Assembly: GCF_019649055.1 (NCBI RefSeq)
Contig: NW_026570526.1
Coordinates: forward strand, 1-61,187
DNA length: 61,187 nt
DNA from: Paramacrobiotus metropolitanus
Lineage: Eukaryota; Tardigrada; Eutardigrada; Parachela; Macrobiotidae
Reading direction: 5' to 3'
The notes beneath the pieces were generated by a model. That model was not told the origin of the DNA, did no database searches, and was given only the letters and a program-made list of their open reading frames with translations. The translations under genes were made by a program, and so were the position numbers. Each line of letters starts with the position of its first letter. Position 1 is the first letter of the stretch. This document shows positions 19,905 through 28,716 of this stretch, one piece after another.

Positions 19905-22892
19905 TTGAGTACTACAGACATCAAGGAGGACGGAGTAGATTGGTCCATTCCTAATGCCGACGCCTTACCATGGCCAAAAGTGGCAGGGAATAATCCAAAC
20001 CGGTACCGCACCATTAATGACCATGCTATGGTCCGGGTAACTGTAAAAGTGGAACTCCCACCGGAGTCCATCACCCCGGTCCAAGTTAGCATTGACTTCC
20101 CTGTCGACCCCAGACAGAAACTTATGTACCTTGGAAGCCAAGACACCAAACGGATTCTGGCCGTGCTCGACGGACCAGTCCAGCATAATGGCACTAGTTT
20201 CACCATACTGGTGTCAAACTACTCCAAAGAGCCTCATATACTCCGGAAGGGAGTCAACATGGGCCAAGTGGAGCCATACGAGGAAATCTCGGACGACGAA
20301 TACGCCCGAATTAATTCCCTCCAAACCGGAGAGGAAGATCCAGAAGTGGAGCGCAAAATCCGCGCCCACATCGCCAACGCACATTTTGGCGATCACCTGA
20401 CCGAGGAGCAGACCGCTCTACTCCGCCAGGACTTATGGGAACTCAGGGCCATATTCCCGACGTCCAAAAAGCCTTACGGCGACGTCAAAGGAGTGACCCA
20501 TGTCATAGAAGTTGGCAACGCTGCACCAATTAAAATGAACCCAACCCGAACGAGTTGGAAGGGACGAGAGTTCATAAATAAGCACGTCCAAGAAATGTTG
20601 GACCAAGGCGTGATTGAACCGTCCATGGCAGCGTGGAGTTTCCCAGTGGTCCTCGCTTCGAAGAAAAACGGCGACGGGACCATGGGCACCAGGTTCTGCA
20701 TAAACTACATAAAGCTGAACTCGGTGACCAAAAAGAACAACTACCCATTGCCCAATCCAGACGAACTTCTGGATCAATGCGCAGGAAACGCCTACTACGG
20801 CAAGGTAGATTGTCAGTCCGGATTCTGGCAAATCCCAATGGATCCAGCGTCCATGGACTACACTACCTTCGTGACTCCAGAAGGGATGTTCCGGTTCAAA
20901 CGAATGCCGTTTGGCGTCTGCAATGGGCCAGCCACATTTCAAATGACTATGGACAAGATTATGGCGCCGGCCCGCAAACAAGGGGGCGTCTTTGCATACA
21001 TCGACGACGTGATATTCTTCGGCAAAACATTCGAGGAATTCAGGAAAGCGTTCAGAAACACACTCCTTTGCCTAAGAGACGCCGGGTTCACGATAAAGCC
21101 GTCGAAGTGCGAATTTGGAATGGAAAAACTCCAATTCCTCGGACACATTCTCAGCAAGGACGGTGTCCGTACTGATCCCGAGAAGGTAGCGGCCATCGCC
21201 GAGAAACTACCGCCCGAGACCGAGCGCCAACTACGCTCGTTTCTTGGACTCGCTAACTACTACCGGAAGTTCATTCAGGGCTACGCCCAGAAGACTTCCA
21301 AGATGTATGAACTCCTGCGGAAGGAAAATTCAGTGAAGAACGACTGGACTGACGCCCACACCGCCGAGTTCAACGAAATCAAAAAGGCCCTAACGGAAGC
21401 CCCAATATTGGCCAAATTCGATGCGACCAAGCAGACCACCATCGAATGTGATGCAAGTGGCGCTGGGATCGGAGCCATACTCAGCCAGGACTCGAGGCCA
21501 ATTGCCTACGCAAGTCGTGTCCTACATGGAGCTGAGAAAAACTACGGCGTGACCGAATGGGAATGCTTAGCCGTAGTATGGGCCGTCCAAAAGTTCAAGC
21601 ATTACATTGACCACGGACCATTTACAGTTCGGACGGACCATAGAGCCCTAACCAATCTGCTCAGATGCGAGTCTAACTGGCCCGGCATCAACCCTCGTCT
21701 TACCCGATGGGCCCTCGCCTTACAGGGACGGGACATCACCATCGAGTATAAACCAGGTACATTCTGTGACAATGCCGACGCTCTGTCCAGATGGCCACTT
21801 GAACGGCACGATGACAAAGGCCCACACGAAGAGTTGGACCAAGTCCCTAACTTCGAGGATTATAAAGACGAAATTCCAGCACGCATCATAAAGGTGCGCA
21901 GGCTGCAAGTAACGGACGAGGACCCCGCAGATGAATGGGACAAGCCTCTCCTGCCTGATTGTAACGCAATCAGTGACTGGAACCAATTCAGCACGGCGGA
22001 CATACGGGTCATCAACGTACCGGCACCCACACCGGGAGAGCCAGAGCCCGAAGTCCCACCGTGTCCAGAAAAAGTTACGGACCACACCGCGCAAGAATTG
22101 CGACGGATGCAACACCGCGACCCAACTCTGGCCAAGAAAATCCATGAGTTGGAACATCAAAGCGAAATGGACAAGAGGTCCAAACTACCTGAACATTATC
22201 AGATGGACAAAGGTGTGCTCTACCGACTCACCGAAATTAACGCGAAACTCGAAAGGAGATTCGTTGTCCCTCTGTTTATGCGGAAAAACATTATCCAGTC
22301 CCTCCATGATGGAAAAACAGGGAACCACTTCGGATACCGCAAGACCATTGAAGCAGCCAAACTCAGGTCCTACTGGGACCGCATGAGCTGCGACATACAC
22401 GACTATATAAACCGATGTCAGACGTGTATCTTCGGCAAAGTACCGCGGCGAGCTACCTACGGTAAGCTGCAGCCGACCGAAGCTGTTGCGCCTTGGTACC
22501 GCGTCTTCGCCGACTTCAAAGGACCCTTACCGGTGACCCAAACCAAGAAATACCGGTACATCGCTGTGGTCGTCGACCAAATGACGAAATTCACCATAGC
22601 CCGGCCGACCAAGACAAACTCGGCCAAGGAATTTGAAACGTTCTTTGTGGAAGAAGTCGTACTAAAATACGGCATGCCACATACAATGCACTCCGACCGG
22701 GAACGCATTTTACGGCAAAATCCTGCGCCAAAGTGGCGAAAATCTTCCGCATCGAACAGACCTTCGGATCCGCTTATCATCCAGAGGGCCAAGGCCAAGT
22801 CGAACGCCAGATGCAAACGATCTGGGACGGAATTCGAAACTTTGGCGGCGCCGGCGACGAACATCGTTGGCACCGGGCCCTACCTTACGTGA
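19905..22892 (+). CDS. Ty3/gypsy Pol: reverse transcriptase, RNase H, integrase N-terminal part
   Basis: This 995-residue frame has no ATG at its start and is presumably expressed as part of Pol. Residues about 200-420 are reverse transcriptase (RFCINYIKLN, FAYIDDVIFFG with the catalytic YIDD near residue 365, FLGHIL). RNase H follows (IECDASGAGIGAIL near 512, TEWECLAVVW near 549, VRTDHRALTNLL near 576), ending with NADALSRW near 622. Integrase then has an H2C2 zinc-binding region (about 800-842, ending NRCQTC) and the first two catalytic aspartates (FADFKGPL near 867; HSDRE near 929). Just after the second Asp the frame breaks (about 22700) and the protein runs out of frame to a stop. Domain order RT-RH-IN is Ty3/gypsy. 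It copies element RNA to DNA in cytoplasmic particles and inserts it in the nucleus. Confidence 0.95.
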   Translation: MSTTDIKEDGVDWSIPNADALPWPKVAGNNPNRYRTINDHAMVRVTVKVELPPESITPVQVSIDFPVDPRQKLMYLGSQDTKRILAVLDGPVQHNGTSFTILVSNYSKEPHILRKGVNMGQVEPYEEISDDEYARINSLQTGEEDPEVERKIRAHIANAHFGDHLTEEQTALLRQDLWELRAIFPTSKKPYGDVKGVTHVIEVGNAAPIKMNPTRTSWKGREFINKHVQEMLDQGVIEPSMAAWSFPVVLASKKNGDGTMGTRFCINYIKLNSVTKKNNYPLPNPDELLDQCAGNAYYGKVDCQSGFWQIPMDPASMDYTTFVTPEGMFRFKRMPFGVCNGPATFQMTMDKIMAPARKQGGVFAYIDDVIFFGKTFEEFRKAFRNTLLCLRDAGFTIKPSKCEFGMEKLQFLGHILSKDGVRTDPEKVAAIAEKLPPETERQLRSFLGLANYYRKFIQGYAQKTSKMYELLRKENSVKNDWTDAHTAEFNEIKKALTEAPILAKFDATKQTTIECDASGAGIGAILSQDSRPIAYASRVLHGAEKNYGVTEWECLAVVWAVQKFKHYIDHGPFTVRTDHRALTNLLRCESNWPGINPRLTRWALALQGRDITIEYKPGTFCDNADALSRWPLERHDDKGPHEELDQVPNFEDYKDEIPARIIKVRRLQVTDEDPADEWDKPLLPDCNAISDWNQFSTADIRVINVPAPTPGEPEPEVPPCPEKVTDHTAQELRRMQHRDPTLAKKIHELEHQSEMDKRSKLPEHYQMDKGVLYRLTEINAKLERRFVVPLFMRKNIIQSLHDGKTGNHFGYRKTIEAAKLRSYWDRMSCDIHDYINRCQTCIFGKVPRRATYGKLQPTEAVAPWYRVFADFKGPLPVTQTKKYRYIAVVVDQMTKFTIARPTKTNSAKEFETFFVEEVVLKYGMPHTMHSDRERILRQNPAPKWRKSSASNRPSDPLIIQRAKAKSNARCKRSGTEFETLAAPATNIVGTGPYLT

Positions 22893-23350
22893 TCTCCGGC
22901 ATGAACCGTGACGTTCACGCAACCACTGGATTCTCGCCATATCACATGTTATATGGACGAGAAATGACCATACCCCAAGACGTCTTCGCTGGGACCAACG
23001 TCCCAGAAACATTTACGACTAACGAACGTTATGTCCAGAGGATGCAACAGCGCCTGAACCGGGCGCATGAAATTGCGAAAACGCGGATCGAAGAAGGATT
23101 TCTCAGGGACGCGGCCATCTATAACAAAAAGAAGTCGCAGGCCGAGTTCAAAAAGCGGGACTTGGTCACCCTGAAGAATATGGTGGACGACCCGACCAAC
23201 CCAAACACGTTCGAAGGCGTCTACATCGTCATTGGCATACCCAAGCCGAATACTTACTGGATCCGAAAGCGGGACACCGGTGTGGAACACACCGTATGTG
23301 TTGACCGCCTAAAGCCATACCTTAACCCGGACGGCCGAGTCGCAGAATAA
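22733..23350 (+). CDS. Integrase C-terminal part, frame-shifted from main pol
   Basis: The frame carries the third catalytic region with the Glu (AYHPEGQGQVERQMQT), followed by TGFSPYHMLYGREM and a C-terminal KKRDLVTLKN segment typical of gypsy-type integrases. It overlaps the end of the main Pol frame and completes the D-D-E triad only across a frame break near 22700. The upstream neighbour loses its signature at that point, so a small indel (mutation or assembly error) is the simplest explanation. This copy would be inactive for integration if the break is real. Confidence 0.9.
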   Translation: MAKIFRIEQTFGSAYHPEGQGQVERQMQTIWDGIRNFGGAGDEHRWHRALPYVISGMNRDVHATTGFSPYHMLYGREMTIPQDVFAGTNVPETFTTNERYVQRMQQRLNRAHEIAKTRIEEGFLRDAAIYNKKKSQAEFKKRDLVTLKNMVDDPTNPNTFEGVYIVIGIPKPNTYWIRKRDTGVEHTVCVDRLKPYLNPDGRVAE

Positions 23351-23520
23351 CTCGCTCAAGCAAAAAGAAAGGCGGCGACGCCGAACCGGAAGGTACAGAG
23401 TCGGGAAGGTGTATTAACAAGGCAGAGCCGGGACAAATTGCAGAGCTCCCACACGCCCAGAGTAAACTGGAGAAACTGCTGAAGAAGCAGAAGCCCGGAA
23501 AGGGCCCGTCCAAAAAACTT

Positions 23521-23853
23521 GTGGCAGAGCAGCAAAAAACTTTGCAAATCCCAGGCTATGGCCCACCTGACCCAAAGACTTCGGACCCAGCAACAACAGT
23601 GAAGCGTGGCCCAGGCCGACCTCGAAAGGCCAAACCGGATTTCGAGACACCGGCGCTGACCAAGCTTCAAAACCAGCCACTAACCGTCATTGACCCAACT
23701 TTGGCCCCAGCGGAACCTGAAAAAGGGACACCCGCCACGGACAAGCCAGCGGTGACCGAAGAGCCAAAAGTGGCCCCGGCCAAAGAAGACCAAAGACGCC
23801 AAAGAAGCCTAAGGCAACCCTTACGGCCCAGCAAGTCCTGGAATAGGACGTAG
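23521..23853 (+). CDS. Basic AT-hook tail after integrase
   Basis: The frame is open from upstream (at least 23341), overlapping the integrase end, and reads Lys-rich (TRSSKKKGG, KKQKPGKGPSKK) before the 110-residue segment given here. Around residues 25-37 it has KRGPGRPRKAKP, an excellent AT-hook core (GRPRK) that binds the minor groove of AT-rich DNA. Coding character continues after 23853 in another frame (LTRITTGREKSEKVLKG) up to a stop at about 24043. It may be a C-terminal extension of Pol that tethers integration to chromatin. That role is inferred. Confidence 0.55.
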   Translation: MAEQQKTLQIPGYGPPDPKTSDPATTVKRGPGRPRKAKPDFETPALTKLQNQPLTVIDPTLAPAEPEKGTPATDKPAVTEEPKVAPAKEDQRRQRSLRQPLRPSKSWNRT

Positions 23854-24262
23854 TTGCTGATGATGAGGCGGATAAAGACTTACTCACCCGCATAACCACG
23901 GGACGGGAAAAATCGGAGAAAGTCTTAAAGGGCAAAAAGCAGAAGTCCAATACGCACCTACCGGACGTATCGGACAAGTCCAGTACAGTCCCACCGGATG
24001 TACTGTACAAGACGGTTGATAAGGCTGGACAGAATGACGTTTAGATAACTCCTAACCAATATCTGACATGGTTAACCTAAAACCGTTAACTAACCTAAAA
24101 ACTAACTAACCTAACTTTAAATGACCAGTAGCTTAGAAATAGCTTAATCTGGTCCAATATCTGACATGGTAGCTTAGAAGTAGCTAGCCGTACATGGAAC
24201 TAACTAAGTAGGTAGGAGTCTAACACCGCGTGATTCGTCTCGTGACAGCGCCCCACTCAACA

Positions 24263-25264
24263 ATGGAAGGACGCCGACGCACAGACCGCTCTGATGACTC
24301 CGACCGAAGCAACCGCACACACCCATACTCACGACCGGAATCTCGGTCGAGTGGATCTTCAACTCGGTCGTCCAACCGGCCTCCGATTGTACAGGTACCA
24401 ATTATCAGGGCTAACTTCACCGCCGAGCAGCTGGCTACTATGTCAGTCGGCCCCAGCTCACGGGCCGACACAACGCTACCGCGGTCCCAGCCTCTGCCAC
24501 CTCGAACCATTCCGCCACAACTTTGGCCGCCAGGGACATTCTCTGACGACACCGGACTCTTGGTGAATGCAGCCGTAGCTGGCAGCCAGCCAAGCTCTAC
24601 GTCGGGCCAAACGGTCCGACGTTATCCTCATGACCGTTACCCTCAGGGCCCAACCGGCCCACCTCAACCAATACTGTATGGTGGTCTACCGACCACTTCG
24701 GCAAGCCAGCCGGTTTTCACAACTGCGGCAGTCGGGCCAACGGTCACGACTACGCCGGTCCATACTGGACCGCGGCCACAGTTTACCCCGCCGCCGTACT
24801 ACAATCCACATTATGGATATCCACTTCATCCTGCGCCTGGACCTTCAAACCAGCCGCAGCCGGACCCAAACCAATGGCGATACCCACCACCGTGGATGTA
24901 TCCGCCAGGACCTTATGGATATCTACCGCCTTATGGCGGATATGGAGCATACGGCCAACCGCCGTATAGCCCACCTTCAGCGGCACAACCTGACCCTACG
25001 GGCCAGGCGCCGTCTGACTCGTCCATTGAACCTCCACGAGCGGGACCGGAGGCGTACAGAACCCCAGCGCCGCCGGAACCCCAGCCAAGTACATTACGAC
25101 CCGACGGGTTACGTGATTACCCATTACGGGTATTCGTGGACGGACGATTAACAGTTTACAACCGGCCAGAAAAGGTTCCACCAGAATTGGCGGCCCAACT
25201 TGGCCTAGCCGAACCGGGAACATGCGGCAGGACCAGCACTGAACCCAGTGTTGGCCGGGCGTGA
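24263..25264 (+). CDS. Accessory protein a, Pro/Tyr-rich
   Basis: The first ATG in frame is at 24263, giving MEGRRRTDRSDDSD and about 334 residues. The N-terminus is Arg/Ser/Asp-rich. The middle is low-complexity and Pro/Tyr/Gly-rich (YYNPHYGYPLHPAPG, PPWMYPPGPYGYLPPYGGYG), a composition seen in disordered, self-associating proteins. No membrane segment or signal peptide is visible, so it is not an evident envelope protein despite its position after pol. The end overlaps the next frame by 17 bases (25248-25264), so the two could be one protein joined by recoding. No homologue was seen in the left unit. Confidence 0.55.
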   Translation: MEGRRRTDRSDDSDRSNRTHPYSRPESRSSGSSTRSSNRPPIVQVPIIRANFTAEQLATMSVGPSSRADTTLPRSQPLPPRTIPPQLWPPGTFSDDTGLLVNAAVAGSQPSSTSGQTVRRYPHDRYPQGPTGPPQPILYGGLPTTSASQPVFTTAAVGPTVTTTPVHTGPRPQFTPPPYYNPHYGYPLHPAPGPSNQPQPDPNQWRYPPPWMYPPGPYGYLPPYGGYGAYGQPPYSPPSAAQPDPTGQAPSDSSIEPPRAGPEAYRTPAPPEPQPSTLRPDGLRDYPLRVFVDGRLTVYNRPEKVPPELAAQLGLAEPGTCGRTSTEPSVGRA

Positions 25265-27815
25265 CCAGACTGTCCCACCGACAGAACCTGTGTCTTCGCC
25301 AGAGCCGGAAGAAGATGAAGATGAAGGGGACGTCGAAGGGGATCCAACTACCCCGCCAATGAGGATAGAATCCCCTACCGAACTTTTGGCCGACGGTCGG
25401 ACTCCACTCTACCAACTTCAGGACAATCTGAAGGATGTAGAGAATGCCATCCAAGAATTGGAGGCCATGATTCGCGAGTTGGACAGGCGTAGCCCTCACT
25501 ACCGTGAGTTGGCCCAGCGCATCCTTCTCGACCAAGAAGAATTCCGGCGCCTCGCACACGAACTTAGCGAGGAAATTGCGACCCGCCAGGCTCAGCACGA
25601 GATATTCCCTCTGCATGACCAAACCGGTCAAACATTGCTGGCGGCATCTCGCAGGCTGAGGGATCAGCTGGTACAGCATCGGACGGACAGACAGCTGAGG
25701 ACCGAAGGATCCGCAGCACCAGCATGTCCGCCACCAGCCCCATCAGCACCGCCTCCCCTACTGAACCCAACAGTCGTAGTTACCGCTACGACAGGGGAAC
25801 CTTCCGCGCCACTAATGACCCAGCCTACGTCTACCGACGAGGCAATGTTAACGGCCACTGGGCTGGAACCACGCGAACCAGCATCTTCTCCGTATGACCT
25901 GAGGGCCTATCCAGACATACGACCCCTGGAGAGCGAATTACACGCGGCAGAACTCCTCGAAGAGGAAATCCGCAAAGTCATTACCAGCCTGAAGGGGATT
26001 GATGTCGCCACTATACGGAGAAAAATCGCGTTGGACTTGGAATTCCAACGCGTCCTGGAATACATAACCAGGATCCGACGGGCCGTGCTGCGGTTTATGG
26101 ATAAGCCACTTAACACGGCCAACGACGCACCAGCGTTGCGCGACTTCCGTAACCGGGAATACCAGCTTGGCCTGATTGACGAAGCACTTCGGCGCGTGTT
26201 GCCTAAACCCCGACCAGGGCAGCCAACACGCGTGGGACAAACCGGACTTCTCACACTGACACGATCCTCAACACGCCAACCGGCGGAAGAATTGAGGATG
26301 CGAGTCTCGAGAATTATGCGGATCTCGGCTGAACGATTTGCAGCCGGACCGGCACTTAGTCGACCAGCCAGCGCGTCGGACACAGAAACCGACAGCGACA
26401 TCGAATGGTTCGACATGCCAGATCCAATCCCGGTACCAGGATTAACAGCTCCGCCTGATCACATGGTCGCGCCAGAACGACAGGTCCACCCTAGACCAAC
26501 CACACTGGCGCCGCCACCAGAAATAGCGGAGCGCCTGGAACTGATCATGAGGGGCAGCGCCACGCAAGGCAGACCAGCTTATGCGGACGACTTCCCTGTA
26601 CTCAACCAACTGGCCAACGCCAATCAACCGGCCCTTCGAACTTTACGTCAACAATGGGACGAAGAACAAGCAGCAGCGGAACAACGGTTGCGCGATGCTG
26701 ACATTGGGCCAATACAGATCACGGTACCCCAAGCACTGAGGATTCGGCACCTTATCAGGGACGCCGAAGACATTGAGCGCCGTTTGAACAATCAAATTCA
26801 GGATCTTAGCCCTTTTGACCCAGAAATGGCTAAATTGAAGGAGCAGTTGGAGAGCTTATCCTACCGGATAGCTCTGCTTAAAGAAATGACTCCGAACAAT
26901 ACGACGCCTACCGGCCTCGGATTGACAGCCTTTGACATAATCACCAAATGGCTTAAGGAGACAGTCGAAGATTACTGGAAGGTCCAACGACCCGGCCCGT
27001 CAACGACGGCACGCCCCAGCGACTTCGATCCAGTAAACGAATGGCGACCATCACCAGTGTCCGCGCCAGCACCTTTGGCCTTGACATACGAACCGGTCGC
27101 CCCAGCACCAGTTGGACAGCCAACTCCAGCTGATTTGGCCCAGGCCCTAACGGTGCCTGGTCCAACATCAAGCCAACCCGTGGACACTGCCGGACCTGCT
27201 ACAGCGGACAGCAGTATAGAAGTTCCACCGCAGGACGTCGAAATGGACGTGAGGCTGCTTGATAAAACCTTCGAGCTTTCGCCGGAAAAGCCGGCTGAAT
27301 TGGAGTCGACACCAGTCCAACCGGCTGGTGAACCGACGAGTCCAATGGCTGTTGATGCGCCAACGGCGTCATCACAGCCTACGCCGAAACCAATTGAAGG
27401 CGACACATCAAGTGGCACCCTTGTTGTCCGATCAACGGACAGGGAATCGACAGGAATAAGGCCAGAACCAGCCACTCCTGCCACAACAAGCGGTCCACAA
27501 TCGCCCAGGTTCAAAAAGAAGAAGAAAACTCCCCCAGAAGCCGGACAAGAAAAGTCAAGAGGCCAAAATCGCCCAGGCGATTTTGGCCTCTTGACTTTTC
27601 TTGTCCTTGGCCGCTTGCTTCTTTTAGCGGTTCCTCTCGGCCTCTGGGTTTTGAATTGGCCGGGGTGTGGCCGCCTGGCTTCCACTCGGTTGAGGGGAGT
27701 TTGGACGAGTGGCCGGTTTGGCCCTCGGTTGGGGAGAAGTTGGACGAGAGGCCGGTTTGGCTCTCTCTGGGTTCTTGGCTTTCCTTGGCTGCTTACTCCG
27801 TTGGGAATTAGCTGA
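25248..27815 (+). CDS. Accessory protein b, large helical repeat protein
   Basis: The frame of 855 codons has no ATG at its start and overlaps gene a by 17 bases. An acidic N-terminus (EPEEDEDEGDVEGD) is followed by three similar helical modules at about residues 45-112 (DVENAIQELEAMIRELD), 226-288 (ELLEEEIRKVITSLKGID) and 498-550 (EDIERRLNNQIQDLSP), separated by Pro-rich linkers. The genuine C-terminus is uncertain. At 27543-27606 a long palindrome occurs, and beyond it the codons read like the reverse strand of a basic Pro-rich sequence, so the last about 75 codons are probably not original coding. Function unknown, perhaps structural. Confidence 0.6.
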   Translation: MLAGRDQTVPPTEPVSSPEPEEDEDEGDVEGDPTTPPMRIESPTELLADGRTPLYQLQDNLKDVENAIQELEAMIRELDRRSPHYRELAQRILLDQEEFRRLAHELSEEIATRQAQHEIFPLHDQTGQTLLAASRRLRDQLVQHRTDRQLRTEGSAAPACPPPAPSAPPPLLNPTVVVTATTGEPSAPLMTQPTSTDEAMLTATGLEPREPASSPYDLRAYPDIRPLESELHAAELLEEEIRKVITSLKGIDVATIRRKIALDLEFQRVLEYITRIRRAVLRFMDKPLNTANDAPALRDFRNREYQLGLIDEALRRVLPKPRPGQPTRVGQTGLLTLTRSSTRQPAEELRMRVSRIMRISAERFAAGPALSRPASASDTETDSDIEWFDMPDPIPVPGLTAPPDHMVAPERQVHPRPTTLAPPPEIAERLELIMRGSATQGRPAYADDFPVLNQLANANQPALRTLRQQWDEEQAAAEQRLRDADIGPIQITVPQALRIRHLIRDAEDIERRLNNQIQDLSPFDPEMAKLKEQLESLSYRIALLKEMTPNNTTPTGLGLTAFDIITKWLKETVEDYWKVQRPGPSTTARPSDFDPVNEWRPSPVSAPAPLALTYEPVAPAPVGQPTPADLAQALTVPGPTSSQPVDTAGPATADSSIEVPPQDVEMDVRLLDKTFELSPEKPAELESTPVQPAGEPTSPMAVDAPTASSQPTPKPIEGDTSSGTLVVRSTDRESTGIRPEPATPATTSGPQSPRFKKKKKTPPEAGQEKSRGQNRPGDFGLLTFLVLGRLLLLAVPLGLWVLNWPGCGRLASTRLRGVWTSGRFGPRLGRSWTRGRFGSLWVLGFPWLLTPLGIS
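27543..27606. repeat. 64-bp near-perfect palindrome (31-bp arms)
   Basis: Arms 27543-27573 and 27576-27606 are exact inverses separated by 2 bases. The left arm begins GGACAAGAAAAGTCAAGAGG. It lies inside frame b and coincides with an abrupt reversal of strand composition. Confidence 0.93.
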
Positions 27816-27825
27816 GTGGATCACA
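27576..27825 (-). other. Locally inverted segment
   Basis: Elsewhere in the unit the sense strand favours GGCCAA and CCAAC. Here the opposite words (TTGGCC, GTTGG) dominate. The minus strand reads a basic Pro-rich protein-like sequence (KQPRKAKNPERAKPASRP, SPQPRAKPATRPNSPQPSG) that would continue the KKKKTPPE end of protein b. I infer a fold-back inversion starting at the palindrome and ending before the ATG at 27829. Confidence 0.6.
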
Positions 27826-27828
27826 CCC

Positions 27829-28695
27829 ATGCCAAGTGCCAAGTTATCCAATATCCCGGTTATGGGGAAAGTTACTGGACGGCCAAAAGGTATATCGTCG
27901 ACGCTGGCCAAAAGGTATATCGTCGACGTATATCGTCGACGCTGGCAGGCTGAGAAGCGGCTGTCAGGCGATGAAGACGTCCAAGTCCTATCGGGCAGTC
28001 CAGATAAACCCGCAGAGGCCGTATTAAATCGCTCACGGCGGGACGAGGAGTACGAACCACGCTTTGGGGCAGAACCGCCGTCGGAGGAAGTGATGCTCCC
28101 CTCGCCCTGGGACGATGAGGCCGAGCTACCAGATCCAGAACCGGAGGCCACACACATAGAGGTCCCAGCGGACCACTATGTGCGATTAACCGTGGCAGCC
28201 GCCAGGGCCATGAGGCGCGCAACGGGACGAGACATGTACCAGTGCCTCGTCTGCGTCCTCCGGTCCCGTATGAAACATAAGGAAGAATACCAAGGCCTAC
28301 CGCCGGCGGACCGTGTACTAACGGCACCCTTTATGCGGCGGATGGTATCTCGGATTCTGGACATGGGACTTCTGGTCCGCACACACCGTGATTGGACCAG
28401 TATGATGGAATTACATGTGGCCCATCGGCCAGCAGGACTTTCCCGTAGTAGGGACTTTCCCTTCCATCAGATATGCAGGACCATCGCTTACCTGCATAAC
28501 CCAAGAGGATCCAACTTGACCGATATCGCCAGGACACTCAACGCTCTCTACTACCTTGGAGAGGAGAACCTGGATAAACTCATAGCCAGATTGGCTGATG
28601 AGCTAATTGCGCTGGTCAGGGAAGGAACCCTGGAAACGACCAACGCACATCGGGCGGAGCCAATTCGCTTCACTATCCCGGGATTCATCCCATAG
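27829..28695 (+). CDS. Accessory protein c, winged-helix-like C-terminal domain
   Basis: From the ATG at 27829 this gives about 288 residues (MPSAKLSNIPVMGKVTGRPK). An AT-hook-like TGRPKG lies near residue 16. A short tandem duplication (27881-27945) repeats TATATCGTCGACG. The conserved region is about residues 115-288, homologous to the left unit's 12246-13703 protein. Its last block, HNPRGSNLTDIARTLNALYY with RLADELIALVREGTLETTN, has a helix-turn-helix plus wing pattern. It ends in TAG (28693-28695), after which the same frame is open for 484 codons (gene d). Probably a nucleic-acid-binding protein; no known family recognised. Confidence 0.65.
   Translation: MPSAKLSNIPVMGKVTGRPKGISSTLAKRYIVDVYRRRWQAEKRLSGDEDVQVLSGSPDKPAEAVLNRSRRDEEYEPRFGAEPPSEEVMLPSPWDDEAELPDPEPEATHIEVPADHYVRLTVAAARAMRRATGRDMYQCLVCVLRSRMKHKEEYQGLPPADRVLTAPFMRRMVSRILDMGLLVRTHRDWTSMMELHVAHRPAGLSRSRDFPFHQICRTIAYLHNPRGSNLTDIARTLNALYYLGEENLDKLIARLADELIALVREGTLETTNAHRAEPIRFTIPGFIP
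27881..27945 (+). repeat. Short tandem duplication
   Basis: The unit GGCCAAAAGGTATATCGTCG plus ACGCT occurs at 27881-27905 and 27906-27928, followed by a further partial TATATCGTCGACGCTGG (27929-27945). Confidence 0.85.
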
Positions 28696-28716
28696 AAGAC
28701 CCAACGGTCTCTGTAT

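Noticed and set aside
24263-25264. Accessory protein a as a retroviral envelope
   Set aside because: The position after pol fits, but there is no signal peptide, no transmembrane helix and no cysteine pattern; it is a low-complexity Pro/Tyr-rich protein.
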